Shown here: piece by piece, positions 44,235 through 53,656 of the stretch | Numbering within the stretch: position 1 is the stretch's first letter | Layout of the letters: each line of letters starts with the position of its first letter | Assembly (NCBI RefSeq): GCF_003813775.1 | Contig: NZ_RPDH01000001.1 | Coordinates: 186,001 to 250,000, forward strand | From: Chitinophaga lutea | GTDB lineage: Bacteria > Bacteroidota > Bacteroidia > Chitinophagales > Chitinophagaceae | Direction: 5' to 3' | DNA length: 64,000 nt | Program-made: the position numbers and the translations under genes | The notes under the pieces: model-generated | Seen by the model: the letters and a program-made list of their open reading frames with translations, nothing else | The model's database searches: none | Told to the model about the DNA's origin: nothing

Positions 44235-46400
44235 TCAACTCTGTTCCTGCAGCCAGAAGTAGTAATTGAGCACGGCCCTGATTTCGCCGTAGGTGATATC
44301 GTTCCCCAGTTTTTCCTTGATGGGGGCGATGGCGTAGCCGCCCATGGCTTCCACAGTTTTGAGGATGGTGGCTACCCGGTATTCGTCGGGCACCAGTTCC
44401 CGCACGTCCAGCTCCCCTTTGCGCACGAATTCGGCGAGATGGTTTTCGATGGTGCTGACGGACAGGTTGCGGCGGGCGGCGATCTCTTCGATGGCCAGGC
44501 CTTCGAGGAACAGGTCGAGCGACTGCCGCTGGGTGCCGCCGGTTTCCGTGCGGGATTTACGGGGACGTGGCCGCGCCTGGGTTTTCAGGTGCATCTGCGT
44601 ATTGAGGCGGTGGCGGATGCAGAAGGTCTGCACCGCATCGAGGAATACGTCGCCGTATTTGGCCAGCTTCACGTCGCCGAAGCCGGAAATTTTGGAGAGG
44701 TCGCTGCCTTTCAGCGGCAGGTAGTTGCACAGTTCCACCAGGGTGGCGTCGGAGAAGATGATGTAGGGCGGCACGTTTTCACGGTCGGCCAGCTGGCGGC
44801 GCAGTTGTTTCAGTTCCTGGAACAATGCGGGGTTCCCGATCTCCCCGCCTTTTTTGTCGGGGCCCGATTTGGCCGCCGTTTCCGGGGCCGCCACGTCGAA
44901 CATGACCCTGTCTTCCCCCTTCAACACGTTCCAGCTGGTATTGGTGAGCTGCAGCAGGGGGTATTCGCCGCCGCTCTGCTGGAGGTACCCCATCTGCATC
45001 AGCTCGCGGCCGTATTTTTTCCATTGTTCTTTTGAGATGTCTTTCCCGATGCCGAAGGTTTTGATCTCCTGGTGGGCTTCCTTGACGGTGCTGCTGCCCC
45101 GCAGAAAGTCCACCACGTAGTTCATGCCGAAGCGCTCCTGGAGGCGGTATACGGCGCTGAGGAACTTCTGCGCGGCAATGGTGCCGTCGGCCCGTTCGAT
45201 CTGCCCCTGGCAGATGTCGCAGTTGCCGCACTGGTCCGGCGCCTCTTCCCCGAAATACTGGAGCAGGTACTGGCGGCGGCACTGGCGGGTTTCGCAGAGC
45301 GCGGCCATCTGCTCCAGCTTTTTGAGCATGATGGCGGACTGCGCTTCGTTGCCTTCAACGCTGGCGAAACGTTTCATTTTGAACACGTCGCCCGCGCTGA
45401 AAAACAGGATGGCCTCGCTGGCCAGCCCGTCGCGCCCGGCACGGCCGGTTTCCTGGTAATAGCCTTCGATGTTCTTCGGCAAATCCACATGCACCACAAA
45501 CCGCACGTTGCTTTTGTTGATGCCCATGCCGAAGGCGATGGTGGCCACCATGATGCGCACCTCGTCGCGGAGAAACTGGTCCTGCCGCTCTTCCCGCACC
45601 TGCCGTTCGAGGCCGGCGTGGTAGGCCGCGGCGGAGAAACCTTCGGCCTGGAGGTCGGCCGCCAGGGCTTCGGTACCGGCGCGCGACAGGCAATAGATAA
45701 TGCCGCTGTCGTCGCGGTGCGATTCCAGGTACGCCGTGAGCTGCTCGAAGTGGTTCCGCTTGGAGCGGATGCCGTAATAAATATTGGGACGGTTGAAAGA
45801 ATTTTCGAAAACGGTGTAATGGCGGAGATTGAGCTTGTCGAGGATGTCCTGCCGCGTCAGCCCGTCGGCCGTGGCCGTGAGGGCGATCACCGGCACATGG
45901 GGGAAACGGTCTTTCAGCTGCCCGAGCGACAGGTATTCCTGCCGGAAATCGTGCCCCCAGTGGCTGATACAGTGCGCCTCGTCAACGGCGAACAGCGACA
46001 CGTCCAGCTCGCCCAGCAATTGCAGGAAGTTCCCTTCCCCGATCAGCCGTTCCGGCGCCAGGTACAGGAGCTTCAGCTGCCGGTTGCGGAGCAGGTGCAT
46101 CACGTTCTGCTGTTCGGACATCGACAGGGTGGAATTGAGATAGGCCGCCGCAATGCCGTTCTGCCGCAATGCGTCCACCTGGTCTTTCATCAGCGCGATC
46201 AGCGGCGACACCACGATGGTGAGGCCCGGCAACGCCAGCGCCGGCAGCTGGTAGCAAACCGATTTGCCGCCGCCCGTCGGCATCAGCACCAGGGTATCGT
46301 TCCCCTGCAGTACATTTTCGATGATTGCCTGCTGGTTATGCCTGAATTCCGCGTAGCCGAAATGATGTTTTAACAGAGTTAACAATGATGATTGTTGCAT
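44235..46400 (-). CDS. recQ: ATP-dependent DNA helicase RecQ
   Basis: The 721-residue helicase starts at ATG 46400 ([16 protein letters not shown]). Motifs are Walker A PTGGGKS (41-47), DEAH in [27 protein letters not shown] and, in domain 2, [17 protein letters not shown] and [10 protein letters not shown]. The RQC zinc site ([24 protein letters not shown]) and winged helix follow, then an HRDC domain and a C-terminal HTH ([21 protein letters not shown]). It unwinds DNA in recombination and repair. The HRDC-HTH tail is normal for Bacteroidota RecQ. Confidence 0.96.
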   Translation of the reverse strand: MQQSSLLTLLKHHFGYAEFRHNQQAIIENVLQGNDTLVLMPTGGGKSVCYQLPALALPGLTIVVSPLIALMKDQVDALRQNGIAAAYLNSTLSMSEQQNVMHLLRNRQLKLLYLAPERLIGEGNFLQLLGELDVSLFAVDEAHCISHWGHDFRQEYLSLGQLKDRFPHVPVIALTATADGLTRQDILDKLNLRHYTVFENSFNRPNIYYGIRSKRNHFEQLTAYLESHRDDSGIIYCLSRAGTEALAADLQAEGFSAAAYHAGLERQVREERQDQFLRDEVRIMVATIAFGMGINKSNVRFVVHVDLPKNIEGYYQETGRAGRDGLASEAILFFSAGDVFKMKRFASVEGNEAQSAIMLKKLEQMAALCETRQCRRQYLLQYFGEEAPDQCGNCDICQGQIERADGTIAAQKFLSAVYRLQERFGMNYVVDFLRGSSTVKEAHQEIKTFGIGKDISKEQWKKYGRELMQMGYLQQSGGEYPLLQLTNTSWNVLKGEDRVMFDVAAPETAAKSGPDKKGGEIGNPALFQELKQLRRQLADRENVPPYIIFSDATLVELCNYLPLKGSDLSKISGFGDVKLAKYGDVFLDAVQTFCIRHRLNTQMHLKTQARPRPRKSRTETGGTQRQSLDLFLEGLAIEEIAARRNLSVSTIENHLAEFVRKGELDVRELVPDEYRVATILKTVEAMGGYAIAPIKEKLGNDITYGEIRAVLNYYFWLQEQS

Positions 46401-46427
46401 GCTCAATACTTGAATTATAGCCCCCGG

Positions 46428-46435
46428 CAAATATA
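46428..46435 (-). promoter_or_regulatory. -7 promoter box of recQ
   Basis: The minus strand reads TATATTTG (TAnnTTTG), 27 bp before ATG 46400. Confidence 0.45.
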
Positions 46436-46530
46436 GGGATAAATACCCTCAACGGGGAAAGGCGGGAAAATCAACCCTGAAATGCCGGAAAAGCCGCCTG
46501 AAATGTATCCGGCCGCAGCGCCTCCCGGGT

Positions 46531-46538
46531 TACCTTTG
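46531..46538 (+). promoter_or_regulatory. -7 promoter box of the first LytS-like kinase gene
   Basis: TACCTTTG fully matches TAnnTTTG and lies 31 bp before ATG 46570. No -33 TTG is seen. Confidence 0.45.
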
Positions 46539-46569
46539 CAGCGGGAGCACTTTTTTGTTATATTCAGCT

Positions 46570-47595
46570 ATGAAAGTAAAACATCTTGCTATATACGGGT
46601 GTGTCATCACCATCCTGTTTCAGCTCACTTTCTTTTACCAGAACATTGGCCTGCTGGACCTGTTCACCTGCTCGGTGTTTTCCTCCGCCATCTGGCTGGG
46701 CACCGCCTGCGTTACGCTGGGCGTGCGCAAAAAGGTGCCGGGCATCAACAACCGCAACAAACGCCTGCGCATCATCATGGCACAGCTCGTTCCCCTCACC
46801 GTGGCCTGCACCCTGCTCAACGGGCTCCTGGAGCAGCTGCTGAACATGTCGAAAATCCGCTGGCAGTCGTTCGTGCAGATCGAAGGCATGACCATCATCA
46901 TTTCCCTGGTGGTGGTGGGGATATACGAAGGACTGTATTACATCAAACAATGGCAGCAGTTACACGAGCAGTCGGAGCAGCTGCGCAAGATCAATTTCGA
47001 CAGCCAGTACAAATTCCTCGAAGACCAGATCAAACCGCACTTCCTGTTCAACAGCCTCAACACGCTCAGCTCGCTGATCCATGCAGACCCCGATAAAGCC
47101 GAACATTTTGTGGAAGAAATGTCGTCCGTATACCGCTACCTGCTCAGGAAGAACCAGCGCGAGCTCACCACGCTGCAGGAAGAACTGGCTTTCATCGAAT
47201 CGTACGTGCTGATGCTGAAAACCCGGTTCGACGATGCGCTGCTGATCAGCATCGACATCGGCGAACAGCACCTCGACTACCTGCTGCCGCCCTTCGTGCT
47301 GCAGCTGCTGGTGGAAAACGCCGTGAAGCACAACGTGGCCACCCCGGAAAGGCCGCTGAAAATCAGTATCCATACGGACGGCGCCCATAACCTGCACATC
47401 GAAAACAACCTGCAGAAAAAAGACACCTCCGGCTACTCCGAAAAAACCGGCCTGCTCAACCTCACCGAACGGTACCGGCTTCTCGAAAAGAGCGAGCAGC
47501 TGTACATCCTCGAAGAAACGCATCGCTTTAAAGTTATCGTTCCCCTCATACACACAGACCAGTTTTCACCTATACACGTATCCAAATCAAGCTGA
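46570..47595 (+). CDS. LytS-family sensor histidine kinase
   Basis: The 341-residue protein starts at ATG 46570 (MKVKHLAIYGCVITI). Four membrane segments occupy about 5-125. The kinase domain then begins with the His_kinase motif FLEDQIKPHFLFNSLNTLSSLI (phosphorylated His in PHFLFN). The ATP-binding part contains LLPPFVLQLLVENAVKHNVA and KTGLLNLTERYRLL. There is no obvious periplasmic sensor, so it may sense within the membrane. The response regulator starts 1 bp after the stop, so the pair is translationally coupled. Confidence 0.9.
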   Translation: MKVKHLAIYGCVITILFQLTFFYQNIGLLDLFTCSVFSSAIWLGTACVTLGVRKKVPGINNRNKRLRIIMAQLVPLTVACTLLNGLLEQLLNMSKIRWQSFVQIEGMTIIISLVVVGIYEGLYYIKQWQQLHEQSEQLRKINFDSQYKFLEDQIKPHFLFNSLNTLSSLIHADPDKAEHFVEEMSSVYRYLLRKNQRELTTLQEELAFIESYVLMLKTRFDDALLISIDIGEQHLDYLLPPFVLQLLVENAVKHNVATPERPLKISIHTDGAHNLHIENNLQKKDTSGYSEKTGLLNLTERYRLLEKSEQLYILEETHRFKVIVPLIHTDQFSPIHVSKSS

Positions 47596-47596
47596 C

Positions 47597-48358
47597 ATGA
47601 AAGTACTCATCATAGAAGACGAAAAGCTGGCGGCGCAACGGCTGGCCAAAATGCTGGAAGAAAGCACGGAAAAAATCGACATCATCGCCACCCTCCACAC
47701 GGTGGAAGCTTCCGTGGACTACCTGAAAAACAACCCCGAGCCCGATTTGATTTTTCTCGACATCCAGCTGGGCGACGGCAAGAGTTTCGACATCTTCAAA
47801 AAGGTACAGGTGGGCAGCAGGATCATCTTCACCACCGCTTTTGACGAATACGCCCTGAAAGCCTTCAAGTACAACAGCGTCGACTACCTGCTGAAGCCCC
47901 TGAAGAAAAAAGACCTCGAATCCGCGCTGGCCAAATATCTTTCACAAACGCCGCAGCCATCGGATACCACGGCCGACATGCTGAAGGTATTGCAATCGAT
48001 CCGCCACGAAGGCCGGTCCTACAAAAACCGCTTCCTCGTCAAAAAAGGCAGCCGCCTGTTTTCCGTCGGGGCGGACGAAGTATCGTTCATCTATACCAAA
48101 GACCGCATCAACCATCTCAAAACGCAGGCCGGCGACGATTACATCATCGACGAAAATCTCGAAGAGCTGGAAGCCGGCCTCGACCCGGAGAAGTTTTACC
48201 GCGCCAACCGGCAGTTCATCGTGAATTACGCCGCGGTGAAACAGGTGGTGGTGTGGTTCGACGGCAAGCTGAAACTGGTGACCCATCCCGTTCCCCATGA
48301 GGAAGTGATCATCAGCCGGTTGAAGGCCGGGGAGTTCAAAAAGTGGTTGGGGAAGTAA
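47597..48358 (+). CDS. LytTR-family response regulator
   Basis: The 253-residue protein has a receiver domain (about 1-120) with phosphoacceptor Asp55 (IFLDIQLGDGKSF) and conserved DYLLKPLKKKDLE. A LytTR DNA-binding domain (about 150-253) follows with FLVKKGSRLFSVGADEVSFIYT and YRANRQFIVNYAAVKQVV. It should be the partner of the LytS-like kinase just upstream. Targets are unknown. Confidence 0.92.
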   Translation: MKVLIIEDEKLAAQRLAKMLEESTEKIDIIATLHTVEASVDYLKNNPEPDLIFLDIQLGDGKSFDIFKKVQVGSRIIFTTAFDEYALKAFKYNSVDYLLKPLKKKDLESALAKYLSQTPQPSDTTADMLKVLQSIRHEGRSYKNRFLVKKGSRLFSVGADEVSFIYTKDRINHLKTQAGDDYIIDENLEELEAGLDPEKFYRANRQFIVNYAAVKQVVVWFDGKLKLVTHPVPHEEVIISRLKAGEFKKWLGK

Positions 48359-48457
48359 TTCCTGTCTATTGGAATTCAATGCCATACGCAAACGGCTGTA
48401 TTCATTTCGCGAATTGCGAACGGAAAATGTAATACCAGGGAAGGTGATCCCCCATTC

Positions 48458-48472
48458 CGGATAATTTATCCG
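48458..48472. promoter_or_regulatory. 15-bp perfect palindrome upstream of the VOC gene
   Basis: CGGATAA-T-TTATCCG lies about 110 bp before the VOC start and 100 bp after the response regulator stop. It could be an operator. The rest of 48359-48582 holds no clear promoter. Confidence 0.35.
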
Positions 48473-48582
48473 CAGAACGTATTCATCAAAAAAAGTCTGC
48501 GGCGGATGAACGGGTTTTTTATTTATATTTACCTGAGAGCATTTACAACTGTACACCTTAACCCGGAAAACTTATAGCGTTT

Positions 48583-48981
48583 ATGAAACTGCTGTCGCCC
48601 ATCCCCCAGTTAACGGCTCCTTCGTTAAAGGAGACCGTGGATTTTTATGTGTCCGTGCTGGACTTTACCTGCAATAAACTGGACGAGGACTGGAAAGTAG
48701 CCTCCATCCACAAGGATGATGTAACGGTAGAGCTGGTGCACCCGCTTGCCAAATTCCCTTTTAATACCGGAGAGCCGTTCAACGCGCCTGTTTTTACCGC
48801 GGGTATTTATATCCAGGTAGACGAAGACAAGGGCATCGACGAGCTGTGGGAGAAAGTCAAAGACAAGGCGGAAGTATGTTTCCCCGTGCAGGACTTCGAC
48901 TACGGCATGCGCGAGTTCGGCATTTACGACAACAACGGTTACCTGGTCCAGTTCGGCCAGCCGATCGAAATAACCGCCTGA
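48583..48981 (+). CDS. VOC-superfamily protein (glyoxalase/bleomycin-resistance fold)
   Basis: The 132-residue single-domain protein has paired beta-alpha-beta-beta-beta modules: LKETVDFYVSVLDFTCNKLDEDW, VELVHPLAKFPFN and YIQVDEDKGIDELWEKVKDK. It ends with a characteristic DYGMREFGIYDNNGYLVQFGQ (late metal-ligand Glu region). The family includes dioxygenases, glyoxalases and drug-binding proteins, so the activity cannot be stated. Confidence 0.82.
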   Translation: MKLLSPIPQLTAPSLKETVDFYVSVLDFTCNKLDEDWKVASIHKDDVTVELVHPLAKFPFNTGEPFNAPVFTAGIYIQVDEDKGIDELWEKVKDKAEVCFPVQDFDYGMREFGIYDNNGYLVQFGQPIEITA

Positions 48982-49007
48982 CATCGTTCACACTTCAGTT
49001 GACCGCA

Positions 49008-49040
49008 TAAAAAAACCGCAGCGTTTGCACGCTGCGGGTA
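49008..49040. terminator. Hairpin with its T run on the minus strand
   Basis: A 9-bp perfect stem (CCGCAGCGT/ACGCTGCGG) with a 4-nt loop has a strong A run on its left, which is a U tract for minus-strand transcripts. It follows the plus-strand VOC gene, for which it is a weaker terminator. Confidence 0.6.
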
Positions 49041-49222
49041 TTATCCATTTTTACTCACTTTCCTGCTGCGCATGAGGGTTTTCGAGGACAATGCGTTCAG
49101 GCGGGAATATATTTATTCGGTAATAATGTGTATCAGGATTTGATTGGCGGTGTATTCGGAGCTATAAATATAGGTTAAATTAGCGAAATAATCCGCGTTT
49201 CTTTCATAAACCCCACGAATAT

Positions 49223-49915
49223 ATGAAACCAGCCTTACTGTTGTTGCACGGCGCGCTGGGCGCCCATTCCGACTTTGATGCCATCGCCGAGCTGTTGTCG
49301 GGCCAGTATACCGTTTACCGTTTTAATTTTCATGGCCACGGCGGATCCCCTTTACCGGTGATGCCACTCAGCATCAACATGTTCGCCGAACAGCTGCTGG
49401 AATATATTCATGAACAGAAACTGGCGCCGGTAGCGGTTTTCGGCTACAGCATGGGCGGATATGTTGCGCTGCATGCCGCCCTGCAATCGCCCGCATCGTT
49501 CAGCCGCATCCTTACGCTGGCCACCAAATTCGACTGGTCGCCCGAATCGGCGGCCAAAGAAGTGCGGCAGCTGAATGCCGCCGTGCTGTTGGAAAAGGCG
49601 CCCGCATTCGCGGCCCGGCAACAGCAGTTGCATGGCGAACAGGAATGGGAACAGCTGCTGACGGCTACGGCCGTGATGATGGAAAACCTCGGCGGCGAGC
49701 CCCTGCTCACGGCAGACGCCCTTTCACAGATAACCGTGCCCGTAAGGGTGATGGTTGGCGACCGCGATGCCATGGTGAGCATCGAAGAAACCGTGCAGGC
49801 CTACCGGCATATGCCGCAGGCCTCGCTGACGGTGCTGCCCGATACCAGACATCCGCTGGACCGGGTCAACACTGCCGTATTGATCTGGGAAATCAGGTCT
49901 TTTATGACGGTATAA
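49223..49915 (+). CDS. Alpha/beta hydrolase
   Basis: The 230-residue cytosolic protein has LLLLHGALGAHSDF (oxyanion loop), YRFNFHGHGGS, the nucleophile elbow VFGYSMGGYVAL, MVGDRDAMVS (acid Asp) and LPDTRHPLDRV (His). It resembles small MhpC/YbfF-like esterases. The substrate is unknown. Its stop directly abuts the stop of the convergent DUF4920 gene with no gap. Confidence 0.85.
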   Translation: MKPALLLLHGALGAHSDFDAIAELLSGQYTVYRFNFHGHGGSPLPVMPLSINMFAEQLLEYIHEQKLAPVAVFGYSMGGYVALHAALQSPASFSRILTLATKFDWSPESAAKEVRQLNAAVLLEKAPAFAARQQQLHGEQEWEQLLTATAVMMENLGGEPLLTADALSQITVPVRVMVGDRDAMVSIEETVQAYRHMPQASLTVLPDTRHPLDRVNTAVLIWEIRSFMTV

Positions 49916-50392
49916 TCATTTTACCACCAGCACACCGTCGGCCACGATCACGATGTCTTTTTTCGGGGCGGTGATTCTGGCGATCTCTTCCTTGCTCTTG
50001 CCGGCATCTTCGGCGAAGTGTTTCAGGCGTTCCACGGAAGTTTCATTCACGCGGGCCACTCCTTCCACCACCACGGTTTTACCCACGATGTTCTGCGGCA
50101 TAAAAAATGCGTAGTCGGTGAACTTCACCATGATGGCGTCGCCGGTGGGCCTTTCCAGTTTCATGAAGCAGCCTTTCTTTTTGCATACTTCCACTACTTT
50201 TCCTTCGATCTTCCCGGTAAAAGCGGTATCGGCCTGCAGTTTCTGCTGTAATTCGGGAATGGCTACGGCCTGTTCGGCGGTAACGGCTTTACCGTAGGTA
50301 ATGCCGGGTTTGGCGGGCTCAATGGCGGACTGGGCATAGGAGGCGGCGGCGATCAGCAAACCGGCTGCCAGTAACAGGGAGAACTTTTGCAT
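49916..50392 (-). CDS. DUF4920-domain periplasmic protein
   Basis: I chose ATG 50392 (158 residues) because it opens the signal peptide MQKFSLLLAAGLLIAAASYAQ. The mature part has GKIEGKVVEVCKKKGCFMKLE and IMVKFTDYAFFMPQNIVGKTVVVEG, matching the DUF4920 family of Bacteroidota. The CxxxxC pair and the OB-like strand pattern suggest a small metal- or ligand-binding beta protein; the function is not known. Downstream of a LytS/LytTR operon on the same strand, with a 47-bp gap. Confidence 0.8.
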   Translation of the reverse strand: MQKFSLLLAAGLLIAAASYAQSAIEPAKPGITYGKAVTAEQAVAIPELQQKLQADTAFTGKIEGKVVEVCKKKGCFMKLERPTGDAIMVKFTDYAFFMPQNIVGKTVVVEGVARVNETSVERLKHFAEDAGKSKEEIARITAPKKDIVIVADGVLVVK

Positions 50393-50439
50393 GTTCGGTT
50401 TAGATTTTGTCCAAATATACGGCATTCGCGCCAGAATAT

Positions 50440-51126
50440 TTAAACGGTCAGCCGCGCCACGGCCTCGCCGTAAGCGGCCCCGATGGGGATCATGGCCTGG
50501 CGGATATACACGCTGGTACGGTCGATACGGTCTACCTGGTGATTGGCCACAATGTAGGAGCGGTGCACGCGCGTGAACTGCGCGGGCGGCAGCAAGGCCA
50601 GCGCCTCCTGCATGGAGAGGCGGGAGATCACTTTTTTATCTTTCAGCACGAAGTTCACGTAGTTGCCGGCGCTTTCGAGATAAAGCACCTCGGCCAGTTC
50701 CACTTTATACTGTTCGTACCCGCTTTTGATGAAGATATAGTCCTGCTGCTGGGGCCGCTCCTGCCGCAGCTGCAGCAGGCTGTGCGCTTTGTTGCAGGCT
50801 TTCAGGAAACGCGCCAGCGAAAAAGGTTTCAGGAGATAATCGACCGCGTCGAGCTCGAAACTCTGCACCGCGTGTTCCGAATAAGCGGTGGTAAACACGG
50901 CCATCGGCGGTTCGTGGAGGCTGGCGAGGAATTCGAGGCCCGAGATGTCGGGCATTTTGATATCGAGGAAAATCAGGTCGATCTTTTCGAGGCGCAGCAG
51001 CTCCATGGCTTCAAAGGCATTGGTAAAAAAACCCTTCATTTCCATAAACGGCACCCTGGCGGCGTGGGCCTCTATTACGGACAATGCGACGGGCTCGTCA
51101 TCAATGGCAATGGCAGTCATTTTCAT
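50440..51126 (-). CDS. LytTR-family response regulator
   Basis: ATG 51126 gives 228 residues (MKMTAIAIDDEP); a start at 51120 is equally possible. The receiver domain has Asp55 (LIFLDIKMPDISG), a phospho-switch region FTTAYSEHAVQSF and DYLLKPFSLARFL. The LytTR domain has YLESAGNYVNFVLKDKKVISRLS and FTRVHRSYIVANHQVDRI. The cognate kinase is the gene immediately upstream, 16 bp away. Confidence 0.92.
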   Translation of the reverse strand: MKMTAIAIDDEPVALSVIEAHAARVPFMEMKGFFTNAFEAMELLRLEKIDLIFLDIKMPDISGLEFLASLHEPPMAVFTTAYSEHAVQSFELDAVDYLLKPFSLARFLKACNKAHSLLQLRQERPQQQDYIFIKSGYEQYKVELAEVLYLESAGNYVNFVLKDKKVISRLSMQEALALLPPAQFTRVHRSYIVANHQVDRIDRTSVYIRQAMIPIGAAYGEAVARLTV

Positions 51127-51142
51127 TCCTGTAAGGTACGTT

Positions 51143-52645
51143 TTATTGTGTGTCGATCGTAAGGTGTACAAAAAACTCGGTGTTCGTTTCGCGGATGCTC
51201 AGCTCGTGTTTGCCGGGGTACAGCAGCGCCAGCCGGTGCCGCACGTTATTGAGGCCGATGCCCAGGCTCGCCTTTTCCGGATCGTTCTCCGGTTTGGGAT
51301 GCACGCTGTTATACGCATCGAAATAAATGTACCGTTCCGTGCAGCCCAGCGATACCACTATCCAGCTTTTGCTGCGCAGGCTGATGCCGTGCTTGAACGC
51401 GTTTTCCACGAAGGGGATCAGCAGCATCGGCGCGATCATATGCTCGCAGTCTTCCTCCCGGATGTTCACTTCTATCTTGATATCCGGCGAACTTTGCGTG
51501 CGCAGCTTCTGCAGGGAGATATAATTCTGCAGGTAAGCCACTTCCTTCGTCAGTTCGATTTTTTCCTGGTGGTTCTCATGCAGCATGAACCGCATCATGT
51601 CGCCCAGCTTCTGCACGCCTTCGCTGGTGCGGGGCGCGTTTTCCTGGAGCGCCGTGCCGTAGAGGGTGTTGAGCGCGTTGAATAAAAAATGAGGGTTGAT
51701 CTGGGAGCGCAGAAAGTCCAGATTGGCGGAAGAACGACCCAGCGCTTTTTCCAAATTCAACACCTCATTTTTTTCCTTCATCCTCACTTTCGACAGGATA
51801 AACGCCAGCGGCAGGATGAACAGCACCGCCCCGCAGATGTTGAGCGACATCACGACCCCCATGTTATGGATACGGGTCGTGAGCCCGATCATCATCACCG
51901 ACGCGCCGGTGAAAGCGGCCATCAGCAGCAGCAGGTTGCGCCAGAGGATGGGCCAGCGCTGTTCTTTGCGATGGAAGGGCGGGAACACGAAGTAGTACAG
52001 GATGATGTACAGGCCGAGGTAACCCAGGCCCGTCCAGAACACCGCGCGGAAAGCGGCGTGGCGGTTGTCCTGCGCCAGCACCACCATCCATACCACCCAG
52101 CCGGCCAGCATCAGCATCATCTCCACCGTCACTTTCCGCCAGATCTGCCGCTCCATGAATGTTGCGTGCAGGTAGCGGAAATACATATACTTCAGTCCGT
52201 AATACCCCGCGTACAGGGCCGCCGTGATGAAGGTGAAAAAAACGGCCCTGCCCGCGCACCAGTCGTGAAAATCGGGAATCCTTTTATACCCCAGCATATA
52301 CCCGTACCGGTAAGAATACGCCACCGTCGTGAACGCGAAGAAGACCAGGGCGGTGGCCACCAGCAGCAGGATGCCGTAGGTATATTTCCCCCGCTCCATC
52401 AGCTTCGGCATGATGAGGTGGTTGACCAGCACGAAACTGCCATATATGACGGTGGAGATGATCAGTTTGGGCATCAGATAATGGACGAAAAAATCAAATT
52501 CCATGTTATGATTGAGGAACCGGCGTTCCACGTCAAACATGCCCGGCATATCGTAATAGTAGGCGGAGGGATATAAAACAGCGAAAATCACCAGCAGGTA
52601 TAAACCCGTTGCCAGCCATAATTCCGCTTTCCTGATCATATTCAT
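51143..52645 (-). CDS. LytS-family sensor histidine kinase with about eight membrane segments
   Basis: The 500-residue protein has a long N-terminal membrane part (about 10-295, roughly eight helices). The His_kinase domain follows with NLDFLRSQINPHFLFNALNTLYG, LLIPFVENAFKHGI and LGIGLNNVRHRLALLYPG. It is larger than the other LytS-like kinase in this window and has an extra soluble segment with a CAG motif between membrane helices. It forms an operon with the LytTR regulator downstream. Confidence 0.88.
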   Translation of the reverse strand: MNMIRKAELWLATGLYLLVIFAVLYPSAYYYDMPGMFDVERRFLNHNMEFDFFVHYLMPKLIISTVIYGSFVLVNHLIMPKLMERGKYTYGILLLVATALVFFAFTTVAYSYRYGYMLGYKRIPDFHDWCAGRAVFFTFITAALYAGYYGLKYMYFRYLHATFMERQIWRKVTVEMMLMLAGWVVWMVVLAQDNRHAAFRAVFWTGLGYLGLYIILYYFVFPPFHRKEQRWPILWRNLLLLMAAFTGASVMMIGLTTRIHNMGVVMSLNICGAVLFILPLAFILSKVRMKEKNEVLNLEKALGRSSANLDFLRSQINPHFLFNALNTLYGTALQENAPRTSEGVQKLGDMMRFMLHENHQEKIELTKEVAYLQNYISLQKLRTQSSPDIKIEVNIREEDCEHMIAPMLLIPFVENAFKHGISLRSKSWIVVSLGCTERYIYFDAYNSVHPKPENDPEKASLGIGLNNVRHRLALLYPGKHELSIRETNTEFFVHLTIDTQ

Positions 52646-52744
52646 ACTCGGTGTTCTTTACTGCAATAATAATAAACCTCCCTACGCGCCGCCGCAAAAT
52701 GGTACGGAACGAAGGTAATATGGGATGAAAAGACGGGTTTTTCA

Positions 52745-52752
52745 TACCTTTG
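52745..52752 (+). promoter_or_regulatory. -7 promoter box of aguB
   Basis: TACCTTTG fully matches TAnnTTTG, 25 bp before the aguB ATG; a TGG 21 bp upstream may stand in for the -33 TTG. Confidence 0.5.
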
Positions 52753-52777
52753 TACCCGTTTTAACAATGGGTATTCA

Positions 52778-53656
52778 ATGGCAAAAGTAAAAACCGGATT
52801 CGTTCAGATGAGCTGTTCTGCCGACAAGGCGCAGAACCTGGAAAAAGCCATCGTCAAAGTAAAGGAGGCCGCCGCGAAGGGCGCGCAGATCATCTGCCTG
52901 CAGGAATTGTTCACCTCTCTTTATTTCTGCGATGTGGAAGATTATGACAACTTCAAACTCGCGGAGCCCATTCCCGGCCCTTCTACCGAAGCGCTCGGCA
53001 AGGTGGCCAAAGAGCTGGGCGTGGTGATCATCGCCTCGCTGTTCGAGAAACGCGCGGAAGGGCTGTATCACAACACCACCGCCGTGCTGGACGCAGACGG
53101 CAGCTACCTCGGCAAATACCGGAAAATGCACATCCCGGACGACCCGGCGTATTACGAGAAGTTTTATTTCACCCCCGGCGACCTGGGTTATAAAGTGTTC
53201 AGAACGAAGTTCGCCACCATCGGCGTGCTCATCTGCTGGGACCAGTGGTACCCCGAAGCGGCCCGCATCACGGCACTGATGGGCGCGGAAATCCTCTTCT
53301 ACCCCACCGCCATCGGCTGGGCCACCAGCCAGGACGAGGCGACCAACACCGAACAGTACAACGCCTGGCAAACCATCCAGCGCAGCCACGCCGTGGCCAA
53401 CGGCATACACGTGGTGAGCGTGAACCGCGTGGGCCTGGAACAGGACGGCCTGATGAAATTCTGGGGCGGCTCCTTTATCGCCAACCCCTTCGGCACCGTG
53501 CTGTATCAAAGCCCGCACGAAGGCGAGGAAGTAGTGGTGCTCGAGCTCGACCTGAGCAAAACCGACCGCTACCGCACGCACTGGCCTTTCCTGCGCGACC
53601 GCCGCATCGACTCCTACCAACCCATCACTAAAAGATATATCGACGACGAAGCATGA
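52778..53656 (+). CDS. aguB: N-carbamoylputrescine amidase
   Basis: The 292-residue nitrilase-superfamily enzyme hydrolyses N-carbamoylputrescine to putrescine, CO2 and ammonia. The Glu-Lys-Cys triad is visible: Glu43 in LQELFTSLYF, Lys in GKYRKMHIPDD and Cys in VLICWDQWYPEAAR. The specificity motifs AIGWATSQDEA and VSVNRVGLEQDG fit this family. It overlaps aguA by 4 bp, and the two together convert agmatine to putrescine. Confidence 0.95.
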   Translation: MAKVKTGFVQMSCSADKAQNLEKAIVKVKEAAAKGAQIICLQELFTSLYFCDVEDYDNFKLAEPIPGPSTEALGKVAKELGVVIIASLFEKRAEGLYHNTTAVLDADGSYLGKYRKMHIPDDPAYYEKFYFTPGDLGYKVFRTKFATIGVLICWDQWYPEAARITALMGAEILFYPTAIGWATSQDEATNTEQYNAWQTIQRSHAVANGIHVVSVNRVGLEQDGLMKFWGGSFIANPFGTVLYQSPHEGEEVVVLELDLSKTDRYRTHWPFLRDRRIDSYQPITKRYIDDEA

